Shown here in pieces: positions 35,582 through 43,126 of a DNA stretch of 64,000 bases (positions are counted from its first letter, which is position 1; each line of letters starts with the position of its first letter). The notes beneath the pieces were generated by a model. That model did no database searches, had not been told where the DNA came from, and saw nothing but the letters and a program-made list of their open reading frames with translations. This DNA comes from Actinoallomurus iriomotensis (GTDB lineage: Bacteria > Actinomycetota > Actinomycetes > Streptosporangiales > Streptosporangiaceae): NCBI RefSeq assembly GCF_030269445.1, contig NZ_BSTJ01000001.1, forward strand, positions 1,575,898 through 1,639,897, in the 5' to 3' direction. The position numbers and the translations under genes were made by a program.

Positions 35582-36412
35582 ATGACGCAGACAACGGTGG
35601 AAGCGCCGTCCAAGGATCGGGCCCAGATCCCGGCGCGCACCCTACGCAAGGATCGTTACTGGCTCACTCCGCTGGCGACGTTCATCTTCTTCCTGGCCTG
35701 GGTCGTCTACGCGACCGTGCGCTCGATGATGGGCAGCAGCTTCTGGGTGGCCAAGTATCACTACCTGACGCCGTTCTACTCCCCGTGCGTCAGCAAGGCG
35801 TGCCCACCCGAGGCGGCGGACTTCGGCAGGTTCGTACCCGACCACCTGCCGTTCTTCATCCCGTACGCGCTGATCTCGCTGCCGTTCCTGCTGGGGTTCC
35901 GGCTGACCTGCTACTACTACCGGAAGTCCTACTACCGGGCGTTCTGGCTGTCGCCGCAGGCCTGTGCCGTCCCGGACAAGGCTCCGGTGCGCAAGACGCC
36001 CGGCGGCTACACCGGCGAGCGGCGCTTCCCCCTCATCCTGCAGAACGCGCACCGCTACTTCTGGGTGGTCGCCGGCCTCATCTCCATCGTCAACACCTGG
36101 GACGCGATCAGGGCGTTCCACGGCGCGGACGGCGGCTTCGGCATCGGGCTCGGCACGATCATCCTGTGGGCCAACGTCATCCTGCTGTGGGGTTACACGC
36201 TCTCCTGCCACTCGTGCCGCCACGTCATGGGCGGGCGGCTGAAGAGCTTCTCCAAGGCTCCGATCCGCTACTGGTTCTGGACCCAGATCAGCAAGATCAA
36301 CACCCGCCACGGGCAGTTCGCGCTCATCACGCTGGTCTCTCTCGCGGTGACCGACGCGTACGTCGCGCTCGTCGCGCACGGGGCCTTCTCCGACCTGCGG
36401 ATCTTCAACTAA
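35582..36412 (+). CDS. Membrane anchor subunit of second succinate dehydrogenase/fumarate reductase
   Basis: 276 residues with about five to six helices, beginning after a charged N-terminus at WLTPLATFIFFLAWVVYATV. It differs from the classical SdhC: it has an external loop CVSKACPPEAADFG with paired Cys, RLTCYYYRKSYYRAFW, and CHSCRHVMGG near residue 215. It is immediately followed by SdhA and SdhB homologues (13 bp and 1 bp gaps), so it must be their membrane partner. His residues in NAHRYFW and CHSCRH could be heme or quinone ligands. ATG at 35582 has GGAG upstream. Confidence 0.85.
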   Translation: MTQTTVEAPSKDRAQIPARTLRKDRYWLTPLATFIFFLAWVVYATVRSMMGSSFWVAKYHYLTPFYSPCVSKACPPEAADFGRFVPDHLPFFIPYALISLPFLLGFRLTCYYYRKSYYRAFWLSPQACAVPDKAPVRKTPGGYTGERRFPLILQNAHRYFWVVAGLISIVNTWDAIRAFHGADGGFGIGLGTIILWANVILLWGYTLSCHSCRHVMGGRLKSFSKAPIRYWFWTQISKINTRHGQFALITLVSLAVTDAYVALVAHGAFSDLRIFN

Positions 36413-36425
36413 GGACCGACCACAA

Positions 36426-38303
36426 GTGAGTGAAATCGAAAGGCTGCAGTTCGACGTCGTGGTCATCGGCGCCGGCGGGGCAGGCCTGCGCGCCGCGATC
36501 GAGGCCCGGCTGCAGGGCAAGAAGACCGCGATCATCTCCAAGTCGCTGTTCGGCAAGGCGCACACGGTCATGGCCGAGGGCGGCGCCGCGGCGGCCATGG
36601 GCAACGCCAACCCGAACGACAACTGGCAGGTCCACTTCCGCGACACGATGCGCGGCGGCAAGTTCCTCAACAACTGGCGGATGGCCGAGCTGCACGCCAA
36701 GGAGGCGCCGGACCGCGTCTGGGAGCTGGAGGCCTGGGGCGCGCTGTTCGACCGCACCAAAGAGGGCAAGATCAGCCAGCGCAACTTCGGCGGCCACGAG
36801 TACCCGCGCCTGGCGCACGTCGGCGACCGCACCGGCCTGGAGCTGATCCGCACCTGCCAGCAGAAGATCGTCTCGCTCCAGCAGGACGACCACAAGGAGC
36901 TCGGCGACTACGACGCCAAGATCCAGGTGTTCGCCGAGACGACGATCACCCGGCTGCTGAAGGACGACGAGGGCAAGATCTGCGGCGCCTTCGGCTACAT
37001 CCGCGAGACCGGCAAGTTCGTGGTCTTCGAGGCGCCCGCCGTCGTGCTGGCCACGGGCGGCATCGGCAAGTCGTTCAAGGTGACCTCCAACTCCTGGGAG
37101 TACACCGGCGACGGGCACGCGCTCGCGCTGCTCGCCGGCGCGTCGCTGATCAACATGGAGTTCGTGCAGTTCCACCCGACCGGCATGGTCTGGCCGCCGT
37201 CGGTCAAGGGCATCCTCGTCACCGAGTCCGTCCGCGGCGACGGCGGCGTGCTGCGCAACTCCGACGGCAAGCGGTTCATGTTCGAGTACATCCCGGACGT
37301 CTTCAAGGACAAGTACGCGACGACCGAGGAAGAGGCCGACCGCTGGTACGAGGACCCGGACAACAACCGGCGCCCGCCGGAGCTGCTTCCGCGTGACGAG
37401 GTCGCCCGCGCGATCAACTCCGAGGTCAAGGCCGGCCGCGGCTCACCCCACGGCGGCGTGTTCCTCGACATCGCGTCCCGGCTCAAGGCCGAACAGATCA
37501 TCAAACGGCTGCCGTCGATGCACCACCAGTTCAAGGAGCTGGCCGACGTCGACATCACCGCCGAGCCGATGGAGGTCGGCCCGACCTGCCACTACGTCAT
37601 GGGCGGCGTGGAGGTCGACCCGGACACCGGCGCGGCGCTGATCCCCGGGCTGTTCGCGGCCGGCGAGGTCTCCGGCGGCATGCACGGCTCCAACCGCCTC
37701 GGCGGCAACTCCCTGTCCGACCTGCTCGTCTTCGGACGGCGCGCCGGCCTCGGCGCCGCGGAGTACGCCTCGGAGGTCACCGCCACGGTGCCCGAGTCCG
37801 AGATCGAGGCGGCGATGGCCGAGGCGCTCGAACCGTACGAGCGCGAGGGCGGTGAGAACCCCTACGCGGTGCACCAGGAGCTGCAGCAGACGATGAACGA
37901 CCTCGTCGGCATCATCCGCCGCGAGGAGGAGCTGGAGCAGGCGATCGAGGCCCTCGGCAAGCTGCGCGAGCGCGTCAATTCCGTCTCCGTCGAGGGCGGC
38001 CGCGGTTACCACCCGGGCTGGCACCTGGCCCTCGACCTGCGCAACATGGTGCTCGTCTCCGAGTGCGTCGCGAAGGCGGCGCTGGAGCGCCAGGAGAGCC
38101 GCGGCGGCCACACCCGCGACGACTACCCGGAGATGTCGGCCGAGTGGCGCAAGCTGAACCTCGTGTGCAGGCTGAGCGACGGCACCGTCGAGCTCAAGCG
38201 CCAGGACATGGAGCCGATGCGGGACGACCTCATCGGCCTCTTCGAACTCGACGAGCTGAAGAAGTACCTGACCGAGGGTGAGCTCCCCTCTGAGGAGAAG
38301 TGA
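36426..38303 (+). CDS. sdhA: Fumarate reductase/succinate dehydrogenase flavoprotein subunit (second operon)
   Basis: 625 residues. FAD-binding VVVIGAGGAGLRAAIEARLQ, HTVMAEGGAAAAMGN in the covalent-flavin region, VQFHPTGMVWP, VRGDGGVLRNSDGKRFM, HYVMGGVEVD and GGMHGSNRLGGNSLSDLLVFG are all canonical. It is clearly a different lineage from the first SdhA (646 aa). GTG at 36426 with AAGGA upstream. The C-terminal segment SRGGHTRDDYPEMSAEWRK is the usual capping region. It acts with the adjacent anchor and iron-sulfur subunit on the cytoplasmic face. Confidence 0.94.
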   Translation: MSEIERLQFDVVVIGAGGAGLRAAIEARLQGKKTAIISKSLFGKAHTVMAEGGAAAAMGNANPNDNWQVHFRDTMRGGKFLNNWRMAELHAKEAPDRVWELEAWGALFDRTKEGKISQRNFGGHEYPRLAHVGDRTGLELIRTCQQKIVSLQQDDHKELGDYDAKIQVFAETTITRLLKDDEGKICGAFGYIRETGKFVVFEAPAVVLATGGIGKSFKVTSNSWEYTGDGHALALLAGASLINMEFVQFHPTGMVWPPSVKGILVTESVRGDGGVLRNSDGKRFMFEYIPDVFKDKYATTEEEADRWYEDPDNNRRPPELLPRDEVARAINSEVKAGRGSPHGGVFLDIASRLKAEQIIKRLPSMHHQFKELADVDITAEPMEVGPTCHYVMGGVEVDPDTGAALIPGLFAAGEVSGGMHGSNRLGGNSLSDLLVFGRRAGLGAAEYASEVTATVPESEIEAAMAEALEPYEREGGENPYAVHQELQQTMNDLVGIIRREEELEQAIEALGKLRERVNSVSVEGGRGYHPGWHLALDLRNMVLVSECVAKAALERQESRGGHTRDDYPEMSAEWRKLNLVCRLSDGTVELKRQDMEPMRDDLIGLFELDELKKYLTEGELPSEEK

Positions 38304-38304
38304 G

Positions 38305-39081
38305 ATGGGCTACAAGGCGAAGTTCCGGGTCTGGCGCGGCGACGCCGGCAAGGGTGAGCTCAAGGACTACACGGTCGAGGTCAACGAGGGCGAGGTCGTC
38401 CTCGACGTCATCCACCGCCTGCAGGCCACCGAGGCCCCCGACCTGGCGGTCCGCTGGAACTGCAAGGCCGGCAAGTGCGGCTCGTGTTCGGCGGAGGTCA
38501 ACGGCCGCCCGCGGCTGATGTGCATGACGCGGATGTCGACGTTCGAGGAGAACGAGACGGTCACCGTGACGCCGATGCGCACCTTCCCGGTCATCCGCGA
38601 CCTGGTGACCGACGTGTCGTACAACTACCAGAAGGCGCGCGAGGTCCCCTCGTTCGACGGCGGCGACGTCAAGCCGGGCGAGTTCCGCATGCAGCAGGTC
38701 GACGTGGAGCGCTCGCAGGAGTTCCGCAAGTGCATCGAGTGCTTCCTGTGCAACAACACCTGCCACGTCATCCGTGACCACGAGGAGAACAAGGAGCACT
38801 TCGCCGGCCCGCGCTTCCTGATGCGCGTCGCCGAACTGGAGATGCACCCGGCGGACGTGGCCGACCGGCGGCAGATCGCCCAGGAGGAGTTCGGCCTGGG
38901 CTTCTGCAACATCACCAAGTGCTGCACCGAGGTCTGCCCGGAGCACATCAAAATCACCGACAACGCCCTGATCCCGATGAAGGAGCGCGTGGTCGGCCGC
39001 CGCTACGACCCGCTGGTCTGGCTCGGTTCCAAGATCGGCATCGTCAAGCGCGACAAGACGAAGGAAACCCCGAAGGCCTAG
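38305..39081 (+). CDS. sdhB: Fumarate reductase/succinate dehydrogenase iron-sulfur subunit (second operon)
   Basis: 258 residues. [2Fe-2S] ligands lie in CKAGKCGSC with a later Cys in RLMCMTRM. The C-terminal domain has CIECFLCNNTCH, a CxxCxxCxxxC set in which the usual Pro after the fourth Cys is His, and CNITKCCTEVCPEHI. It relays electrons between flavin and membrane anchor. ATG at 38305 follows GAGGAG and starts one base after the sdhA stop. A strong hairpin terminator follows. Confidence 0.93.
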   Translation: MGYKAKFRVWRGDAGKGELKDYTVEVNEGEVVLDVIHRLQATEAPDLAVRWNCKAGKCGSCSAEVNGRPRLMCMTRMSTFEENETVTVTPMRTFPVIRDLVTDVSYNYQKAREVPSFDGGDVKPGEFRMQQVDVERSQEFRKCIECFLCNNTCHVIRDHEENKEHFAGPRFLMRVAELEMHPADVADRRQIAQEEFGLGFCNITKCCTEVCPEHIKITDNALIPMKERVVGRRYDPLVWLGSKIGIVKRDKTKETPKA

Positions 39082-39093
39082 CCCTTCATCGCC

Positions 39094-39120
39094 AACGCCC
39101 GGCCCTCGTGGCCGGGCGTT
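39094..39120 (+). terminator. Intrinsic terminator after second sdh operon
   Basis: Perfect 11-bp stem AACGCCCGGCC / GGCCGGGCGTT with loop CTCGT, 12 bp after the sdhB stop codon. Confidence 0.8.
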
Positions 39121-39246
39121 CGCGTCTCCAGGAAGTGGTCACGGCGATCTCGGTTCCTTCGGCCGTACGGGGACGCGGAGGCTGATTCGTTTCACCAGGG
39201 CCTGTCCCCGGCACGCGTCACTTCGATCCCGGCGCTCGTCCTGTGA

Positions 39247-39876
39247 TCATTTACTCGGGTCCGCCGTCGGTGCGCAGTGATGCAGAACCCCGAACCGCCG
39301 CTCCGCGACCCGCATGAGCCCGGCCAGATCCGCAGTCGCGTCCCGGCCGGGAGACACGCCGCGAATGAAGATTTCGATCCACGCGTCACCCGACCCGCAC
39401 GCGAACGTCGCAGCGGCGAAGTACGGAAGCCGAGAGGTGCTCGGGGAATAGACCGCGAAGCCGGATCCGAGCGTGGCGGGCAACCGGACCGGATGATCTG
39501 ATGCCACGTCCTTCGCCGATTGCCCGATCTCGTTCCGACCGCCCGTCACATCCCACTGCACGCCCAACGGACCGTACCTCTGCTCGTCCTTCACGGTACA
39601 TATCGAGAGGTCTTCGCCGGTCCCAGCGTTACGTAGTTCATACAGGCCCCCTGAGACGCCGGCGACCCGGCTGAGGGCGCGTCGGGAGACCAGGTCGCAC
39701 CAGTACGGCGCCGTATCGGGCACGGATCCGACGGTAGCGACACGTCCGGGCGGCGACGTCGCCGTCGTCGTCCGCGGCGTGGCAGGCCGTCTTTCGTGAT
39801 GACCGGAAGAGCAGGCACTGATCAGCGTGACGGCCGACACGAGGACCATCACCCGCCCTGCCTTACGGTGTCTCAT
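39247..39876 (-). CDS. Lipoprotein
   Basis: 209 residues. Positively charged start MRHRKAGR, hydrophobic VMVLVSAVTL and lipobox ISAC give a lipid-anchored exported protein. The mature domain (~50-205) has four or five Cys (WCDL, ICTV, FACGSGD, HHCAP) and resembles DUF3558-like actinobacterial lipoproteins in its VSGGLYEL / LSICTV / WIEIFIRG pattern, though that link is tentative. The start overlaps the end of the large upstream gene by 14 bp, so it is the last gene of the WXG-like operon. Confidence 0.78.
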   Translation of the reverse strand: MRHRKAGRVMVLVSAVTLISACSSGHHERRPATPRTTTATSPPGRVATVGSVPDTAPYWCDLVSRRALSRVAGVSGGLYELRNAGTGEDLSICTVKDEQRYGPLGVQWDVTGGRNEIGQSAKDVASDHPVRLPATLGSGFAVYSPSTSRLPYFAAATFACGSGDAWIEIFIRGVSPGRDATADLAGLMRVAERRFGVLHHCAPTADPSK

Positions 39877-42001
39877 CGGTACCGTTGAAACTGCTGATCG
39901 CGTCGTCATGGCTGTTTTTGATAACCGTCTCGACCCGCTGGCTCATCTGCGGAGCCGCGAAGTTTTTGTCCTGGGACCAGTCGATGAAGCGCGACCGCGC
40001 CTTATCGTCCCACCGGCTCGGCGGGAGGATCTTTCCCTTCTCGTCGGCGAACGGCTCGCCCGATGCCCTGCCTCCAGAAGCGTTGAAACGGTCGATCGCG
40101 ACGGACAGCGACATGTGGCGCAGCAGTTTGCGTACCGCCTGCTCGTCGGTGGCGACCTTCGTGTCCTCTGCCGCGGACCCTCCGTCCTGCTGCATGTGCT
40201 GAAACAGCCACGCCCCAACCTTGCCGTACTGCCGGCCGGCGAGCTCGCCGTAGACGCTCGCGGGCACGCCGCTGAAGAGTTTCGCGTACGGGACGGGAAC
40301 AAGCCCAACCCCTTTGTCGATCAACTCCTTGATCTGAGCATTCGTCGTATCGACCGTCACGCCACGGGCGACGAGCGCCTCGTGACGCAGCGCGAGGAGG
40401 TGACCGAGGAAACCGCCCTGTGCGATCAGTACGTTGTCGACGCCCTCGGCGTGACGCTGATCGAGCAAGACGCGCGAGCGGCCGATCGCGTTCTCCACCA
40501 GGGACATGAATCCATCGTCGGACTGACCAGCCTCGGCCAAGAGCGCGTCGACGTCTCGCGGGGAGGGCAGGATCTTCGGCAGCTCGCTGCCACTGATGTC
40601 CGCGAAAAGGCTGTCTTCCAGGTCCTTAAGGTGAGAGCACATAATGGCCCCCAGACTGGGGCGGAGTCCGGACAGATCATCGGCGTGGCCATCTACATTA
40701 CTGAACCTTAGTTTGTGGTCCTTGCCATACGTGAAGTATTTCCGCGTATCGCGGCCGAGCAGTTCGCTCGTCTCCTTGAAGAGCTTCTGCGAGATCGGAT
40801 CGTGGGCGGACATGGCGGCGCTCATGGCCTGGCCGAGGCTGGTGCCGTGGTCGGTGTAGGCCCACAGAGGGCGACGTTCGTGCAGGAGATACTCCAGGTC
40901 GGAGTTCTTCTGGCCAGACGGCGTGTGGTCCAGGAGCGCCTGCGACCCGTCCCGGCTGAAGGCCGCGGCGTGCAGCAGCCCGTTCAGAAAGTCCGTACGT
41001 CCGTGGGACGGGGGATCCACCGTGGGCCTGTCTGCCTCCGGCGTGAGCGCCCATCCCAGTTGCAGCAGACCGGTCAGATCGGGCGTGGGCGCCGATGCGT
41101 CTTCCGGCCGGCGATGGGGCGTCCCGGGCACGTACGGGAAAGCGACCGGAGGTGGCGTTCTCGGGAGAGAGTGCTTCGGGCGGTGTTCTCGATCGTAGGC
41201 GATCATGTCTCTGCCGACGATCTGCATGAACCGGGCCGAAAAGGGCGGGCGTCCATCGCTCATGCCGAGAAGGGTCGCGAGTGGCTGATAGCCGTTGTAC
41301 GTGTCGTTGGGTCCGCCTTTCGGAAAGCGGTGATCGGCGCGTCCCTGGGCCGCTAGCCGGTTCAAGTACGAATCGCCGACGTAGCCGCCGCTCGCCGGAT
41401 TCGTCCCTACCGCGAGCGCTCTGCTGAGCATCTTCAGCGCGCTCTGAACGCCCGCTTCGTCGGCCCCCAAGCTGGAAGCACGAGCGTCCATGGTCATCCG
41501 CAGTCGTTGGGCGAGGGCGGCGGGCAGGGTGATCACGCCGTCGGCGCCCAGGCGTTCGAGCAGAGACCTGGCGAAGGCGGGGTTGTTCGCTTCGGCGGCG
41601 AGCCTGGTGAGTCCGCCGAGGGCCTTCCGGTCGCCGCCCGCCGCCTCCTTCGCGAGGTCGGCCGCCTCCGCACCGTCGATCCTGGCCTGAAGGGCGTCCA
41701 GCGCGTCGGGAAGGTCCCACAACGTCCCCTGGGACGTGGAGAATCCAAAGCCGATCTTCTGGCGCTCCATCTCACGCACCAGGCGCTGCCGACGCTGAAG
41801 GTCGGCCGCCTGCTCCCGCAGGCGGCCTGCCACCGCACGGATCCGAATGGCCGGCGAAGTGTCGAGCTGTGCCCTGTTCAGCTCGGCCCACAGCGCCTGG
41901 GCGAGCCGGTCGATCTGGGCGGCCGCCCGTACGTGGCCGCTCACCATGGCGTCGAAGGCGGGCTGCCGGACGCCGACGAATGACGTGGAACGGTCGCTCA
42001 T
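39863..42001 (-). CDS. Large WXG-operon protein (DUF6571-like)
   Basis: 712 residues, soluble, no signal peptide. The N-terminal ~110 residues are helical with heptad-like Leu/Ala (AQIDRLAQALWAELN, RLREQAADLQRRQRLVREME), like LXG/WXG-type secretion domains. A central region has YQPLATLLGMSDGRPPFSAR and FMQIVGRDMIAYD, reminiscent of actinobacterial DUF6571 proteins (recognised from memory, not verified). The C-terminal ~150 residues show no nuclease or toxin motif. Its ATG at 42001 overlaps the stop of the small WXG-like gene (ATGA), a layout typical of type VII secretion substrates. No immunity gene is obvious unless the downstream lipoprotein plays that role. Confidence 0.78.
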   Translation of the reverse strand: MSDRSTSFVGVRQPAFDAMVSGHVRAAAQIDRLAQALWAELNRAQLDTSPAIRIRAVAGRLREQAADLQRRQRLVREMERQKIGFGFSTSQGTLWDLPDALDALQARIDGAEAADLAKEAAGGDRKALGGLTRLAAEANNPAFARSLLERLGADGVITLPAALAQRLRMTMDARASSLGADEAGVQSALKMLSRALAVGTNPASGGYVGDSYLNRLAAQGRADHRFPKGGPNDTYNGYQPLATLLGMSDGRPPFSARFMQIVGRDMIAYDREHRPKHSLPRTPPPVAFPYVPGTPHRRPEDASAPTPDLTGLLQLGWALTPEADRPTVDPPSHGRTDFLNGLLHAAAFSRDGSQALLDHTPSGQKNSDLEYLLHERRPLWAYTDHGTSLGQAMSAAMSAHDPISQKLFKETSELLGRDTRKYFTYGKDHKLRFSNVDGHADDLSGLRPSLGAIMCSHLKDLEDSLFADISGSELPKILPSPRDVDALLAEAGQSDDGFMSLVENAIGRSRVLLDQRHAEGVDNVLIAQGGFLGHLLALRHEALVARGVTVDTTNAQIKELIDKGVGLVPVPYAKLFSGVPASVYGELAGRQYGKVGAWLFQHMQQDGGSAAEDTKVATDEQAVRKLLRHMSLSVAIDRFNASGGRASGEPFADEKGKILPPSRWDDKARSRFIDWSQDKNFAAPQMSQRVETVIKNSHDDAISSFNGTDETP

Positions 42002-42252
42002 GAGATCTTCGGCACCGCCGCGAGTTTCGCCTGGGCGTTCCGCACCGCCTGGGACAGCTGTCCCCGCAACTCCACACGGTCGGAGCGGACGGACGAGCCG
42101 AACCGGCGCCCGGCCGGGCCCATCCACGCGTCCGCGTCCATGGCGCCGCAGGTGGGATCCAGAGCGTGCCAATGGTCGTCCGAAAGGCGCTGAATGCGCG
42201 CCACCGCGACTCGTAACTGCCGCGTCAATTCCTCAAGGTCACCGTCTGCCAT
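41998..42252 (-). CDS. WXG100-like small helical protein
   Basis: 84 residues, all-helical, with a WMG (W-x-G) turn in MDADAWMGPAGRRFGSSVRS between two predicted helices, the WXG100 layout (helix-WxG-helix). A helical segment with LRGQLSQAVRNAQAKLA closes the protein. Such proteins are exported as dimers by ESX/type VII systems or form the partner of a larger LXG/WXG protein. ATG at 42252 follows GGGGAAG. The stop overlaps the 712-aa gene, so they are likely co-folded partners. Confidence 0.75.
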   Translation of the reverse strand: MADGDLEELTRQLRVAVARIQRLSDDHWHALDPTCGAMDADAWMGPAGRRFGSSVRSDRVELRGQLSQAVRNAQAKLAAVPKIS

Positions 42253-42321
42253 GTCGCTTCCCCCGGACAACGACGAGAACGACAGCGATGGTGGCACGGT
42301 GTCGAGATGCTGTCAGCCCTA

Positions 42322-42333
42322 CCGGATATCCGG
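42322..42333. promoter_or_regulatory. 12-bp palindrome in WXG operon upstream region
   Basis: CCGGATATCCGG is perfectly symmetric. It lies 70 bp before the WXG-like start in the 285-bp divergent region shared with the DUF4282-type gene. An operator role is only inferred from symmetry and position. Confidence 0.3.
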
Positions 42334-42537
42334 ACTTATCAACGAGGTGATTCGTGTTCATCCCTATCGGACATGAGTGGCGACATAAAAGACCAATTAC
42401 GCAAGTGGTACCTCGATCCGAGCGCCCCGCACCGGCGGCGGCGGTCCGGACGCCGATACCCGACCGGAACGGCATGGTCATGTGAACTGAGGCGCTCGGC
42501 GGTCTAGCCTTTGACGGTGGAAGCCGAGGAGACCGAG

Positions 42538-43056
42538 ATGTCAAACCCCCACGACGATCCCGGGCACCGTCCCCCGCCACCGCGACAGGGCGAGCCCCAA
42601 CCGTCGTACCCGGGCGGACCGCCCCCGCCGTACCAGACCGACCCGCACGCCTACCCGGGTCCGCCGCAGCAGCCCGGCGGCCCTTGGCAGGGCCCGCCGC
42701 CCGGACATGGCATGCCTCCCCAGCCGCAGGCGCACGCACCACGCGAGCGTGCGGGCAATGGCTTCTTCAAGGCGCTCTTCGATCTCAACTTCGACCACAT
42801 GGTCACGGCCAGCTTGATCAAGTTTTCTTACGCACTGGCGATCGTGGTCTACTCGCTGATCGCCCTCGTGATGCTGTTGTTCGCCTGGAGCTTCTCCGTG
42901 TGGAACAAGCCCCTGGCCCTCGCGACGCTGGTGGCGACCCCGATCGTCTGGGTCGCCGGCCTGCTCACGACTCGCATGGTGCTGGAGTTCGTGATCAACC
43001 AGTTCAAGATTACGGAGCATCTCAAGGCGATGCGGGACCGGGAAGGGCTTCGCTGA
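42538..43056 (+). CDS. DUF4282-type membrane protein
   Basis: 172 residues. The first ~75 are Pro/Gly/Gln-rich (disordered, cytoplasmic), followed by FFKALFDLNFDHMVTASLIK, two transmembrane helices (ALAIVVYSLIALVMLLFAW and LATLVATPIVWVAGLLTTRM) and VLEFVINQFKITEHLKAM. That FDL-F and two-helix design with R-x-x-LEF is the DUF4282 pattern. The family is a common actinobacterial membrane protein of unknown function. ATG at 42538 follows GAGGAG. It runs in the same direction as the downstream kinase with a 70-bp gap. Confidence 0.82.
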   Translation: MSNPHDDPGHRPPPPRQGEPQPSYPGGPPPPYQTDPHAYPGPPQQPGGPWQGPPPGHGMPPQPQAHAPRERAGNGFFKALFDLNFDHMVTASLIKFSYALAIVVYSLIALVMLLFAWSFSVWNKPLALATLVATPIVWVAGLLTTRMVLEFVINQFKITEHLKAMRDREGLR

Positions 43057-43126
43057 TCCCTGTCCTGGGCGCGCGCGGGCGCGTTAGGCTCGCACAGGCA
43101 ACGGCGGACGTGGCGAGGGACGGGTA

